DNA of 64,000 nucleotides from GCA-016699445 sp964555055. Its GTDB lineage: Bacteria > UBA10199 > JACPAL01 > GCA-016699445. The number at the start of each line of letters is the position of its first letter. The stretch's first letter is position 1. The translations under genes and the position numbers were made by a program. Positions 8,695-17,483 of this stretch are shown here, piece after piece. The notes beneath the pieces are model-generated. The model was not told where the DNA came from. It made no database searches and saw only the letters and a list, made by a program, of their open reading frames with translations. The stretch lies in the NCBI GenBank assembly GCA_964555055.1, contig CAZKQW010000001.1:398632-462631 (forward strand), given 5' to 3'.

Positions 8695-10008
8695 TTAAGA
8701 ACCTGCCACGTCCATTGAGCTAATCAATAAAGAAGCTGCTCCAAAAGACGGGTATTCGCGTATAAGAGATCCAACTTTATCAACTTTTCGCAAAATGTCA
8801 TGAAGATTTCCCGAAATGGTAACACCCCTCACCGCACCGCGTCGTTTTCCTTTATCAATCCAAAGTCCCGTGGCCCCTAACGAAAAATCACCGCTAACGG
8901 CGTCCATTGTATGGGCTCCAATGACGTCCTGAACGTAAAACCCCTTCCCCATTTCCTCGATTAATTCTTCTGTCGAGAATCGGCCCGGTAAGAGCGCGAA
9001 GCGTCTGGGGCTTATATGAGGAGCCTCTTTATAAGATGAACGGACCGCATGCCCTGTGGGAGCTAAATTTAAAGCTTGAGCCATTTGGAGATCCGTAAGG
9101 AGAGACTTTACGACCCCTTTTTCGACTAAAGGAGTTTTTTGACTCGAAGTGCCTTCCGCATCGAACGGACAGCGATCATAACTTACGGCCGATAAGGGAT
9201 CTTCAACGATATTAATGGCAGCCGCATAAACATGACTTCCTAATCGATTTTTCAAGTAAGAACGTCCTTTATGAACTTGGTCGGCGCAAAAAGATTGGGC
9301 CAAAACGTTCAAAAAGGCAGAAACTACTAAAGAATCTAAAAGAACCGCCGTTTTTTTAGTGGGAAGGTTTTGGGCATCTAATAGTGCGATCGCCTTTTCA
9401 GCCACAGCCCTGCCTAAACCTTCGGGGACTAGTGACGTAAACTCATGTTTAAAATCGCTCTCCCACGCCATTTCTTGATGAATTCCCGTATCGGCGACGA
9501 CCATCAAAGACATTTCGTAAACCGTGTCTTCGAAATAGTGTTCCGATCCTTCTGAATTGACCAAAATAATTTTCTTTTCTTCTTCTTCGACACGAACGTC
9601 GCGGACTTTGGAAATACGAGCATCGAAATCTCGCGCCGATTTCTCTAGATTTAACACCGCCGAAATTTTCTCGTCGCGCGTCGGCCTATGAGATGGAATT
9701 AAAGATACCCGTGCGCGCTGGCGAGGCATCGTAAACTCCGCGTCCCTCCCCAGCAAGGGCAGTGATTCGAGAGCAAGATCCACGGCTTTTTTAAGCCCTG
9801 ACTCCGAAAGATCACTGGTACTGGAGAAAGCCTTCTTACCATCTTGGAATAACCTGAGGGCGATGCCTTTTTCGAAGGACTCTTCGATTTGTTCTACACG
9901 CCCTTCCTTGGATTGGAACGACTGCTTTCGCTTTTCTTCCCAATAAATCTCATAATGATCCACATCCGAAGAGGCGGTGATTTTTTTGAGAAGATCGATG
10001 GGGTCCAT
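8695..10008 (-). CDS. pmbA: TldD/PmbA family protein, PmbA (TldE) type
   Basis: 437 residues. PmbA partners with TldD in a heterodimeric protease that degrades unfolded peptides and matures some modified peptides; the metal-binding HExxxH belongs to TldD. This protein lacks HExxxH and carries the PmbA-type segments: YWEEKRKQSFQSKEGRVEQ near the start, FCADQVHKGRSYLKN, CPFDAEGTSSQKTPLVEKG and APTGHAVRSSYKEAPH. A TldD partner is not in the window. It follows recN after 11 bases and precedes the PP2C gene, so all three probably share a transcript. Confidence 0.9.
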   Translation of the reverse strand: MDPIDLLKKITASSDVDHYEIYWEEKRKQSFQSKEGRVEQIEESFEKGIALRLFQDGKKAFSSTSDLSESGLKKAVDLALESLPLLGRDAEFTMPRQRARVSLIPSHRPTRDEKISAVLNLEKSARDFDARISKVRDVRVEEEEKKIILVNSEGSEHYFEDTVYEMSLMVVADTGIHQEMAWESDFKHEFTSLVPEGLGRAVAEKAIALLDAQNLPTKKTAVLLDSLVVSAFLNVLAQSFCADQVHKGRSYLKNRLGSHVYAAAINIVEDPLSAVSYDRCPFDAEGTSSQKTPLVEKGVVKSLLTDLQMAQALNLAPTGHAVRSSYKEAPHISPRRFALLPGRFSTEELIEEMGKGFYVQDVIGAHTMDAVSGDFSLGATGLWIDKGKRRGAVRGVTISGNLHDILRKVDKVGSLIREYPSFGAASLLISSMDVAGS

Positions 10009-10019
10009 GGGAGAATCCG

Positions 10020-11663
10020 CTAGCGTTGTTTAGCTGACTGTATCATTTCGCGAGCATGGGCCAAAGCTTTTTCCGTAATTTTGACGCCAGCCAGCATCCG
10101 CGCAAGCTCCTCTACACGCTGGTCGATGGATAGTTTCCGTACTTCCGTCAATGTTCGCCCTTTGGCTACGGTTTTGGAAATCATGAAATGATGATCCGCA
10201 AAACAAGCGATTTGGGGTAGATGGGTCACGCAAAGGATTTGGCGGCCTCGCGACAATTCCGCCAAGCTGCGACCTACCACTTCGGCTACACCACCTCCGA
10301 CTCCCGTATCCACTTCATCAAAGATATAAGTTTCCATGCTCTTCTGGCTTCCTAAGACTTTCTTAAGAGCCAAGAATATCCGGGAGACTTCACCACCTGA
10401 CACGATGCGCGCCAGAGGCTTAAACCCCTCTCCCGTATTGGGAGCGAACAAGAACTCCCCGTCGTCGATGCCGTTCTCGCGGAAATGTTCCTCGCCGATT
10501 TCGATCCCTTGGGAAGAAGGCGCGAGGCGGAATTCGATCTTGGCCGACTTGAACCCAAGCTGGGATAGTTCGCGTACGAACTCCTTCGACAACACCTTCA
10601 CGGCCTCTTCCCTTTTTTGCCGCAAGCGCAAAGCGGCGGCGAGAAGTTCCCGAGCCTGAGACCGGATCTTTAGATCCGCCTTTTCGATTTCCTCCTCGAA
10701 CGAATCCAACAGGCCCAAACTCGCTTCGATCTGTCGCTGCCTTTCCAAAATAGCGTCGATTTCCCCCGAGTATTTCTTCTTCAGCCGCCCAATTAAATGG
10801 AGGCGCGATTCGACGTCCTCGAGGCGTTCGGGATCCGATGCGACCTGACCGCCATGGCGACCTAAGATACGACCCGCCTCTTGGAGGAGGGACAGGCAAT
10901 TTTCCAACTTTTGGTATTCGGATTCCAAGAAAGGATCGACGTCGGTCCATGGTTGCATCTCACGCAAGTAACGGCTGAGTGACGTCGTGAGCGACTCTTC
11001 GCCGCTCTCGATGAGGGCTTCCCCTTTAAGCGACACCTCTGAGATCTTGACCGCGTGCCGCAGAACCTCCTTCTCTTTTTGAAGAGCTTCCTCCTCGCCG
11101 GGCACGAGGTGCGCTTCGGAGATTTCCCTCCATTGGAAGCGCAAAAAGTCCTCTTTTTCCCGGGCTTCCTTTTCCTTGGATTGAAGGACTCTCTTCTCCT
11201 CCAAGGCGCTTTTATAATCCCGAAGAAGCTCCTGATAAGGCGCTAAAAATTCCTCTATGCGCGCATAGGCGTCGAGGAGGGAAAGATGCTGTTCGGGCTG
11301 CAGGAGGATTTGATGCTCGTGCTGGCTGACCAAGTCCACCAATTCCCGGCTCATGGACTCTAAAGCTTGCACGGTGGTCGGGCGTTCGTTGAAATAGGCG
11401 CGGCTTTTACCGGATCGGCTCAGAACCCTCCGGAGGGAGACTTCCTCGCCGTTCCTCAGAAAGAGGCCGGAGACTTCCGCCTCTTCTTCCCCCTCGCGAA
11501 TGAACTCCGTATAAGCCCGTCCCCCGAAAAGAACCTCGAAAGCCTGCACTAAAATGGATTTCCCCGCTCCTGTTTCGCCCGACAGCACATGGAAACCCTG
11601 GTCCAACTCAAGGGTCAGCTTTTCGATGAGGGCGAAATTCCTCACGTGGAGGGATAAAAGCAT
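10020..11663 (-). CDS. recN: DNA repair ATPase RecN
   Basis: 547 residues, normal for this SMC-like ATPase that acts early in double-strand-break repair. The N-terminus has LSLHVRNFALIEKLTLEL and Walker A GETGAGKS at 29-36. The centre (~145-345) is two long coiled-coil arms rich in Glu, Lys and Arg. The C-terminal lobe has the ABC signature VSGGEVSR, Walker B with IFDEVDTGVGGG and the switch CVTHLPQIA. It starts the minus-strand run recN-pmbA-PP2C. The gap of about 106 bases to the divergent CDP-alcohol transferase gene should contain both promoters, but I see no convincing consensus pair. Confidence 0.97.
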   Translation of the reverse strand: MLLSLHVRNFALIEKLTLELDQGFHVLSGETGAGKSILVQAFEVLFGGRAYTEFIREGEEEAEVSGLFLRNGEEVSLRRVLSRSGKSRAYFNERPTTVQALESMSRELVDLVSQHEHQILLQPEQHLSLLDAYARIEEFLAPYQELLRDYKSALEEKRVLQSKEKEAREKEDFLRFQWREISEAHLVPGEEEALQKEKEVLRHAVKISEVSLKGEALIESGEESLTTSLSRYLREMQPWTDVDPFLESEYQKLENCLSLLQEAGRILGRHGGQVASDPERLEDVESRLHLIGRLKKKYSGEIDAILERQRQIEASLGLLDSFEEEIEKADLKIRSQARELLAAALRLRQKREEAVKVLSKEFVRELSQLGFKSAKIEFRLAPSSQGIEIGEEHFRENGIDDGEFLFAPNTGEGFKPLARIVSGGEVSRIFLALKKVLGSQKSMETYIFDEVDTGVGGGVAEVVGRSLAELSRGRQILCVTHLPQIACFADHHFMISKTVAKGRTLTEVRKLSIDQRVEELARMLAGVKITEKALAHAREMIQSAKQR

Positions 11664-11769
11664 CGCTATTTCCTATGTTTAGATAAAAAATATGTCCAGA
11701 ATTACAACGCTTTAGCCGTACTATTTCCTTGCGCGCCCGGAGAGAGTCCTATAGTTTTTGCGTTCTTTT

Positions 11770-12558
11770 ATGAAACGACGGCTTCCCATCAAAATGGAAA
11801 AGAATGAGCTGCTGGAGAGGTGTGAACAGATCCGTTTCGCGACCACCGGGATCATCGCCAAACACATCAATAAGCGCTTTTCCCTGCCTATCAGTCGGTG
11901 GGTCGTCGTGCACACTTACTGGACTCCCAATCAAATCACTTACTTCAATATCTTGCTGGGACTTTTCGCCGGCTTGATCGCCGCTAAAGGCACTCTTCTT
12001 TCCCTCGCTTTAGGCGGATGCCTCTTCCAGATCGTTTCCATTATGGACGGAGTCGATGGCGAGGTAGCGAAACTCACCAAGACCAGCTCTCCCTGGGGCC
12101 AGTGGCTGGACACGATCAGCGATAACGGCTCCTTAGCTTCTTTCATGATCGGGACCTCCGTCGGGCTTTATCATCGGAATCCCCAAGGTCCCGTCATTTC
12201 CCTCGCCATTACGATGTTCGGAGCCATCGCCTTCATGATCGGGACGATGCTCATCTTCTTAAAGAGAGAGACCGATTCCGGTAGCCTCGTCACCTATGAC
12301 AAGGAGTTCTTAAGCACCATCCAAACCGATCGTTTTCCGGTGGCTTCCCGCTTGATCCATGCCCTAAAATACGGCGTCAAAAAAGACTTTTATTCCTTTC
12401 TCTTCTTCTTATTCTGTCTTTTTCAAAAGCCTGAATGGGTTTTGTACGCGTGCGCTTACGGTGGCGTGGTGGGTTGCGTTTTCATGGCCTACATCCACAT
12501 CATGACATGGATCGACCGTGAATGCGAGCCGCCCCTTTCCAGAGAGAGGGTTTCGTGA
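11770..12558 (+). CDS. CDP-alcohol phosphatidyltransferase family membrane enzyme
   Basis: 262 residues from the ATG at 11770. The frame also allows a TTG at 11758 or an ATG at 11794, and the region before 11770 has no strong ribosome site. The family active site is complete: D93-x2-D96-G97-x2-A100-K101, then G110-x3-D114-x3-D118. Lys replaces the usual Arg at position 101. About five to six membrane segments are visible (e.g. ~58-72, ~78-92, ~130-150). These enzymes transfer a phospho-alcohol from a CDP-activated donor to a second alcohol in the inner membrane. The next genes, which overlap, encode a HAD phosphatase and a small nucleotidyltransferase; the substrate is therefore probably a CDP-activated polyol or amino alcohol made by the third gene. 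The exact product cannot be read from sequence. Confidence 0.9.
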   Translation: MKRRLPIKMEKNELLERCEQIRFATTGIIAKHINKRFSLPISRWVVVHTYWTPNQITYFNILLGLFAGLIAAKGTLLSLALGGCLFQIVSIMDGVDGEVAKLTKTSSPWGQWLDTISDNGSLASFMIGTSVGLYHRNPQGPVISLAITMFGAIAFMIGTMLIFLKRETDSGSLVTYDKEFLSTIQTDRFPVASRLIHALKYGVKKDFYSFLFFLFCLFQKPEWVLYACAYGGVVGCVFMAYIHIMTWIDRECEPPLSRERVS

Positions 12559-13184
12559 AATCGCTTTGCGTCTTCGATTTCGACGGGACTTTGGTCGATT
12601 CCATGTCGGGTTTCGCGGACATCGCCGGCCGGCAAATCGAAAAATTCTATTCCATCCCGTTCCCTAAGGCGAGGCAGCTGTATCTGGATACTTCCGGGGT
12701 CCCGTTTTTCGAACAACTGGAAATCCTTTTTCCCGCCGATTTCCGGAACGCTGAGTGCGCCCTCGCCTTCGAGGAAGAAAAAAAGCAGAATTATTTCGAA
12801 CAACCCTTGATCGAGGGGGCCGATAAGCTCCTCAAAAGCCTCAAGGAAAAAGGCGTGCAAATCGCCATTTCGTCCAACAATTACCAAAAGCTCGTGCGTC
12901 AGTTCGTTCAAAAACGCGGCCTCGTCTGCGATTACGTCTTAGGGTACGAACCCGACTTCGCCAAGGGCAAGCCCCATTTCGATTTCTTGAAGAGAAAACT
13001 CGCGTTGGATAACCAAGACATCGTCTTCGTCGGCGATTCCTTGAAGGACGGCGAAAAGGCCCAGGACTGTTCAATCGACTTCGTCGCCAAAGCCGGCACC
13101 TTTTCGAAGAGCGATTTCCTAAAAAGCTTCCCGAATGCGGCCGTCATCCAAGATTTAAGCGAGCTCATCAACGTCATCCAATGA
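12555..13184 (+). CDS. HAD-family phosphatase
   Basis: 209 residues from a GTG at 12555. This start overlaps the previous stop by four bases (GTGA) and has GAGAGG just upstream. A longer frame from 12522 would put 11 extra residues before the catalytic loop and is less likely. Motif I is FDFDGTLVDS, motif II ISSNNYQ, motif III a lysine in the LGYEPDFAKGKP region, and motif IV FVGDSLKDGEKA. An all-helical cap of about 65 residues between motifs I and II places it with phosphoglycolate-phosphatase-like enzymes. In this cassette it may dephosphorylate a phospho-alcohol intermediate or product; that role is inferred from position only. Confidence 0.9.
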   Translation: MKSLCVFDFDGTLVDSMSGFADIAGRQIEKFYSIPFPKARQLYLDTSGVPFFEQLEILFPADFRNAECALAFEEEKKQNYFEQPLIEGADKLLKSLKEKGVQIAISSNNYQKLVRQFVQKRGLVCDYVLGYEPDFAKGKPHFDFLKRKLALDNQDIVFVGDSLKDGEKAQDCSIDFVAKAGTFSKSDFLKSFPNAAVIQDLSELINVIQ

Positions 13185-13888
13185 AAATCGTTCTCTTAGC
13201 GGCGGGTATCGGGAATCGCTTAGGGGTCTTAACGAAGGACCTGCCCAAATCGCTTATCCCCCTTAACGGAAAGCCTATCTTGGATTACGTCCTCGATACT
13301 TTGCTCCGCTTTCCAGCTTCGGAAGTCATCATCGTCGGCGGTTTCGCGTTCGATAAATTGGCATCGCACGTGAAGGGGCGCGACCCGAGGATCTGTCTCC
13401 TCCAGAACGAAAACTACCTGAGGGGAAGCATTTTGACCCTAGAATGCGCCCTTCCGCGGCTCGACAGCGATTTTTTTCTCTTTAACGCCGACCATATTTA
13501 CCCCTCTTCCATCGTACCCGTCCTTATGAAACACCATTCCGGGCTGGTGGGCATGTGCGACTTCGACCGCCCGTTGACCGATGACGACATGAAAATAGCC
13601 CGTAACCCTCAAAATCAGATCACGGCCATCGGCAAGAAGCTAACGGCATTCGACGGAGGGTATATAGGCATCACTTATTGCGGTAACGACATGCTGGATC
13701 GTTATAAGGAGACGGTCCTGGAAGTGATCCAAAGATCGGAGGGAAAAGGTGTCGTCGAGGAAGTACTCGGAGCCTTCATCTCCAAGGGCATTTTTCCCTC
13801 CATCGGCGATACCAGTGGTATCCGCTGGCTCGAAGTGGATACACCGGAGGATCTTGCCATCGCCACTTCGAAGATCCAATCCCTATGA
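13181..13888 (+). CDS. Small sugar/alcohol-phosphate nucleotidyltransferase
   Basis: 235 residues, starting at the ATG that overlaps the previous stop (ATGA, 13181-13184). The nucleotide-binding signature is complete at the N-terminus: LLAAGIGNRLGVLTKDLPKS, then LIPLNGKPILDYVLDTLL. Later FFLFNADHIY holds the metal-binding Asp. The size and compact form resemble LicC-type phosphocholine cytidylyltransferases and the nucleotidyl domain of inositol-phosphate cytidylyltransferases more than the larger glucose-1-phosphate thymidylyltransferases. Together with the CDP-alcohol transferase two genes upstream, a CTP-using enzyme is the simplest reading. The substrate is not determined. Confidence 0.88.
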   Translation: MKIVLLAAGIGNRLGVLTKDLPKSLIPLNGKPILDYVLDTLLRFPASEVIIVGGFAFDKLASHVKGRDPRICLLQNENYLRGSILTLECALPRLDSDFFLFNADHIYPSSIVPVLMKHHSGLVGMCDFDRPLTDDDMKIARNPQNQITAIGKKLTAFDGGYIGITYCGNDMLDRYKETVLEVIQRSEGKGVVEEVLGAFISKGIFPSIGDTSGIRWLEVDTPEDLAIATSKIQSL

Positions 13889-14685
13889 CCTTCATCCAAG
13901 CGATCCTCATCGGTCTTGTCGAAGGAATCACCGAATTCCTGCCGATCTCGTCGACCGGGCATATGATCCTTGTCAGCCGTTTCATGGGCTTGGTGGACGA
14001 AAAGACCGCTACCTTTGAAATTTTCATCCAACTCGGGGCCATCTTAGCCGTCGTCTTCGCGTACCCGAAACGGTTCAAGGCGCTTTTCGACGTCAAAAGT
14101 CAGGGATCTTTCACGGGATTCCACGGCATTCTCAAGCTGGCCGCCACGACACTACCCGCCTTGGCCGCGGGAGCCTTACTCCATCATTGGATCAAAGCCC
14201 ATTTGTTCCGACCCGAAACGGTCATCGTTGGCCTAGCTCTAGGCGGGATGGCCATCATTTTTCTGGAGAGGAAGCTGCGTCTTTTTGCGGTCGATTCCCT
14301 CGAAGGGATAACCCTCAAGCAAGCCGTTTGGATCGGCTGCTTCCAATGTCTCGCTTTATGGCCCGGCGTCTCGCGGTCCGCGGCGACCATCTTAGGGGGG
14401 ATGTCCCTGGGTTTACACCGTAAGACGGCGACGGAATATTCCTTTTTCGCGGCCGTGCCCGTCATGTGCGCCGCGGTCCTGCTCGATTTATATAAAAGCT
14501 TGCCGCTCCTGGACCGTGCGGACATCCCCCTCTTCGCCATCGGATTTTTCATCGCCTTCATTTCGGCTTTCGCGGCGATCCGATGGCTGGTCCGGATCGT
14601 ATCCACACATACCTTGACGGTCTTCGGTTGGTACCGAATCGCCGTCGCCTTCGTGGCTTTCCTGTTTTTTTGGGTTTCTAAATAA
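13885..14685 (+). CDS. uppP: Undecaprenyl-diphosphatase UppP (BacA)
   Basis: 266 residues with about eight membrane segments. UppP removes one phosphate from undecaprenyl diphosphate to recycle the lipid carrier for cell-wall and surface polymers. Both family motifs are present: EGITEFLPISSTGH at 13-26 and PGVSRSAATILGG near the middle. The start overlaps the previous stop by four bases (ATGA). It is the last gene of the plus-strand cassette; its inclusion suggests the cassette works on envelope lipid or glycan substrates. No terminator-like hairpin is obvious between it and the tRNA genes. Confidence 0.97.
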   Translation: MTFIQAILIGLVEGITEFLPISSTGHMILVSRFMGLVDEKTATFEIFIQLGAILAVVFAYPKRFKALFDVKSQGSFTGFHGILKLAATTLPALAAGALLHHWIKAHLFRPETVIVGLALGGMAIIFLERKLRLFAVDSLEGITLKQAVWIGCFQCLALWPGVSRSAATILGGMSLGLHRKTATEYSFFAAVPVMCAAVLLDLYKSLPLLDRADIPLFAIGFFIAFISAFAAIRWLVRIVSTHTLTVFGWYRIAVAFVAFLFFWVSK

Positions 14686-14707
14686 AGAACAACGACGCTT
14701 TGGGGCC

Positions 14708-14806
14708 GTGTCGATTTAGCGGGGACGACGGGACTCGAACCCGCGACCTCCGCCGTGACAGGGCGGCGTTCTAACCAACTGAACTACGTCCCCGCTAAAT
14801 CGACAC
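14708..14806. repeat. Perfect 20-bp inverted repeat enclosing tRNA-Asp
   Basis: The sequence at 14708-14727 (GTGTCGATTTAGCGGGGACG) is the exact reverse complement of 14787-14806. The inner seven pairs are the acceptor stem of tRNA-Asp; the outer 13 pairs join the 5' leader to the discriminator base and 3' trailer. The precursor could therefore fold a continuous 20-bp helix. Confidence 0.95.
14720..14793 (-). tRNA. tRNA-Asp (anticodon GTC)
   Basis: Read on the minus strand, the gene has a 7-bp acceptor stem GGGGACG/CGTCCCC, TA at positions 8-9, a D arm with stem GTTC/GAAC, an anticodon stem CCGCC/GGCGG with loop CTGTCAC (anticodon GTC, Asp), and a T arm GCGGG-TTCGAGT-CCCGT. The discriminator base is G, as expected for tRNA-Asp. 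CCA is not encoded (the next bases are CTA). It lies 21 bases after tRNA-Val, so the two are probably one transcript. Confidence 0.96.
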
Positions 14807-14814
14807 AAATAAAA

Positions 14815-14889
14815 TGGTGGGCGCGGCAGGGATCGAACCTGCGGCCTCCACCTTGTAAGGGTGGCACTCTACCGCTGAGTTACACGCCC
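14815..14889 (-). tRNA. tRNA-Val (anticodon TAC), CCA encoded
   Basis: On the minus strand the acceptor stem is GGGCGTG/CGCGCCC with one G-U pair. The D stem is ACTC/GAGT, the anticodon stem CCACC/GGTGG with loop CTTACAA (anticodon TAC, Val), and the T arm GCAGG-TTCGATC-CCTGC. The discriminator base is A and the CCA end is encoded, unlike the neighbouring tRNA-Asp. Confidence 0.96.
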
Positions 14890-14895
14890 CACAGT

Positions 14896-14914
14896 AAAAA
14901 AGCCCACGCGGACT
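14896..14914 (-). terminator. Possible Rho-independent terminator after lon
   Basis: On the minus strand AGTCC-GCGT-GGGCT forms a five-pair stem (one G-U) with a four-base loop, followed by a run of T (complement of 14896-14901). It lies about 40 bases after the lon stop and just before tRNA-Val. The stem is short, so termination may be partial. Confidence 0.4.
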
Positions 14915-14954
14915 AACAAGGGACTTTTAAAACATCAACTATTAATCTGGGAGT

Positions 14955-17438
14955 TTAGTGGACGGGCGCACCCTCGTCCTTAGCACCCGGCAAAGCACCG
15001 GAAGGCGTGGGGAAAACACCCTCGTCGGAAAGCGGGGCATCCTCTTCCTCGGAGACTTTTTTGAAGAGCTTTTCGGGATCCTTGAGGACCAACGCCTGTT
15101 TCAGGACTTCGTCCATGTGATCCACGAGGATGATGGTAAGATCCTTTTGGATCTTCTCGGGAATCTCTTCGATGTCCTTCTCATTTTCCTTGGGGATCAT
15201 GATCGTCTTGATGCCGCCGCGATGGGCCGCCAAGGCTTTTTCCTTCAAGCCGCCGATCGGCAAAACACGTCCCCTTAACGTCACCTCGCCCGTCATCGCG
15301 ATGTCCTTCTTCACCGGAATCTTCAACAAGGCCGAGACTAACGTCGTCGCCATGGTGATACCCGCCGAAGGGCCGTCCTTGGGAACCGCCCCCTCGGGGA
15401 CGTGGATGTGGATGTCGTAACGTTGGTAGAAATTCTTATGTAGACCCAACTGCAAGGCCCGGGACCGGACGTAACTCATCGCGGCACGCGCCGATTCCTG
15501 CATGACATCACCCAATTTTCCGGTGACCATTAATTGGCCCTTACCCGGCAAAACGGAGACTTCAATAACCAACAGTTCCCCGCCGTATTCCGTCCAAGCG
15601 AGACCCGTCGTCAGACCCACTTTATCGGTCTCTTCCATCATTCCGTACCTGAATTTCTGGACGCCTAAATACTTCTTCAGGGAAGCGGGGGTGACCTTGG
15701 CCTTATAATCCTTGCCCTTTTCGGCCACTTCCTTCGCGACCTTACGGCAGAGCTTGGCCATCTCACGTTCCAGGTTCCTGACGCCGGCTTCCTTCGTGTA
15801 AAGACGGATGATGTTCTTGAGGGTCGCTTCGGGCACTTCGATGTTCTCCGCCGTCAAGCCATGCTCTTCCCTCTTCTTCGGAAGAAGATACTTTTCGCAA
15901 ATGCTCAACTTCTCGAGCTCCGTGTACCCGGCGATGCGGATGATCTCCATGCGATCCTGCAAAGGGATCGGAATCGTATGCAGGCTATTGGCCGTAGTGA
16001 TGAACATGATATTCGACAAATCGTAGTCCAAATCCAAATAATGGTCTTGGAAAGTCCCGTTCTGCTCGGGATCGAGGACTTCCAATAGAGCGGCCGAGGG
16101 GTCGCCCCGGAAATCCATGCTCATCTTGTCGATTTCGTCGAGAAGAAAGACGGGATTACTAGAACCTGCTTTCTTCAAGCTCTGGATAATCTTACCTGGC
16201 AAGGCCCCGATGTAGGTACGACGATGCCCACGAATTTCGGCTTCATCCCGGACGCCGCCTAAGGAACAGCGCACGAACTTACGCCCCATGGAACGGGCGA
16301 CGGAGCGAGCCAAAGACGTCTTACCGACGCCTGGAGGCCCCACGAGACAGAGAATGGGGCCTTTGATCTTATCGACCAAAGTTCGAACTGCGAGATATTC
16401 GATGATGCGTTCCTTGGGATCTTTGAGTCCATAATGGTCTTCATCCAGGATCTTTTCGGCTTCCTTGATGTCGATCTTGTCTTCGGTCAATTCCTCCCAC
16501 GGAAGGGAAAGGACAACGTCGATGTAATTCCTCACGACCGTCGCTTCGGCGGACATGGGGCTCATCATCTTAAGCTTCTTGAACTCTTTCTTGATCTTCT
16601 TGGTGGCCTCCGCACTCATCTTCTTGTTCTTGATCTTCTCTTCAAGCTCTTGGAGTTCTCCCTTGAATTCGTCCCTCTCTCCCAATTCCTTCTGGATCGC
16701 CTGCATCTGCTCGTTGAGATAGTATTCCTTCTGCGTCTTCTCCATTTGCTTCTTGACGCGCGTCCGGATCTTCTTCTCGACTTGCAGGATCTCGATCTCG
16801 GTTTGGATCTGGCTGTAAAGACGCTCGAGCCTTTCCGCGGGGCTTTCCACTTCCAGGATCTTTTGCTTATCCGGAAGTTTCAGCGAAAGATGCGCCACGA
16901 TCGTGTCGGCCAAACGCGACGGATCGTCGATGGTGGCCACGGATGCCAGCATTTCGGGCGGGATGCGCTTATTAAGTTTGACGTAGCTCTCGAAAGCGAC
17001 CTTGATACTGCGCATCAAGGCCTCGACTTCGACGGTCAAATCGCGGTTTTCCTGGATCTCTTCCACTTCGACGAGGAAGAACGACGGATTGGGGACGAAG
17101 CGCTTGATGCGGGCGCGTCTTTTCCCTTCGATCAAAACCTTCACCGTCCCGTCGGGCAAGCGCAGGAGCTGGATGATCGTCCCTAAGGTCCCCACCTTAT
17201 AGATGTCTTCGTCGCGCGGGTCGTTGGTTTTCGCGTTCACCTGAGCCACCAGGAGAATATCCTTCTCCTTGCTCATCGCGTCTTCCAACGCCGAAATGGA
17301 TTTTTCCCGACCCACGAAGAGAGGAACCACCATATGAGGGAAGACGATGATGTCCCTCAATGGAAGCAGTGGAACCAAATAATCTTTAGAGTTTTGGGAT
17401 GAATCGGGGGACGTATCTGAAGGGTTTTTTCCGAACAT
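14955..17438 (-). CDS. lon: ATP-dependent protease Lon (LonA type)
   Basis: 827 residues. Order of domains: the N-terminal substrate-binding LON domain (~20-215, beginning LVPLLPLRDIIVFPHMVVPL), a helical coiled-coil linker with NEQMQAIQKELGE, the AAA module with Walker A GPPGVGKTS and Walker B FLLDEIDKM, and the C-terminal protease domain. The catalytic Ser in KDGPSAGIT and the Lys in GGLKEKALAAH lie 43 residues apart, as in E. coli Lon. A 40-residue acidic, Pro-rich tail follows the usual end. It degrades damaged and short-lived regulatory proteins. It closes the block tig-clpP-clpX-lon on the same strand. Confidence 0.98.
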   Translation of the reverse strand: MFGKNPSDTSPDSSQNSKDYLVPLLPLRDIIVFPHMVVPLFVGREKSISALEDAMSKEKDILLVAQVNAKTNDPRDEDIYKVGTLGTIIQLLRLPDGTVKVLIEGKRRARIKRFVPNPSFFLVEVEEIQENRDLTVEVEALMRSIKVAFESYVKLNKRIPPEMLASVATIDDPSRLADTIVAHLSLKLPDKQKILEVESPAERLERLYSQIQTEIEILQVEKKIRTRVKKQMEKTQKEYYLNEQMQAIQKELGERDEFKGELQELEEKIKNKKMSAEATKKIKKEFKKLKMMSPMSAEATVVRNYIDVVLSLPWEELTEDKIDIKEAEKILDEDHYGLKDPKERIIEYLAVRTLVDKIKGPILCLVGPPGVGKTSLARSVARSMGRKFVRCSLGGVRDEAEIRGHRRTYIGALPGKIIQSLKKAGSSNPVFLLDEIDKMSMDFRGDPSAALLEVLDPEQNGTFQDHYLDLDYDLSNIMFITTANSLHTIPIPLQDRMEIIRIAGYTELEKLSICEKYLLPKKREEHGLTAENIEVPEATLKNIIRLYTKEAGVRNLEREMAKLCRKVAKEVAEKGKDYKAKVTPASLKKYLGVQKFRYGMMEETDKVGLTTGLAWTEYGGELLVIEVSVLPGKGQLMVTGKLGDVMQESARAAMSYVRSRALQLGLHKNFYQRYDIHIHVPEGAVPKDGPSAGITMATTLVSALLKIPVKKDIAMTGEVTLRGRVLPIGGLKEKALAAHRGGIKTIMIPKENEKDIEEIPEKIQKDLTIILVDHMDEVLKQALVLKDPEKLFKKVSEEEDAPLSDEGVFPTPSGALPGAKDEGAPVH

Positions 17439-17483
17439 AGTTTTGTAATATAGGGGCTCTTAAGGCCGAGCGCAAGGCGAGAG

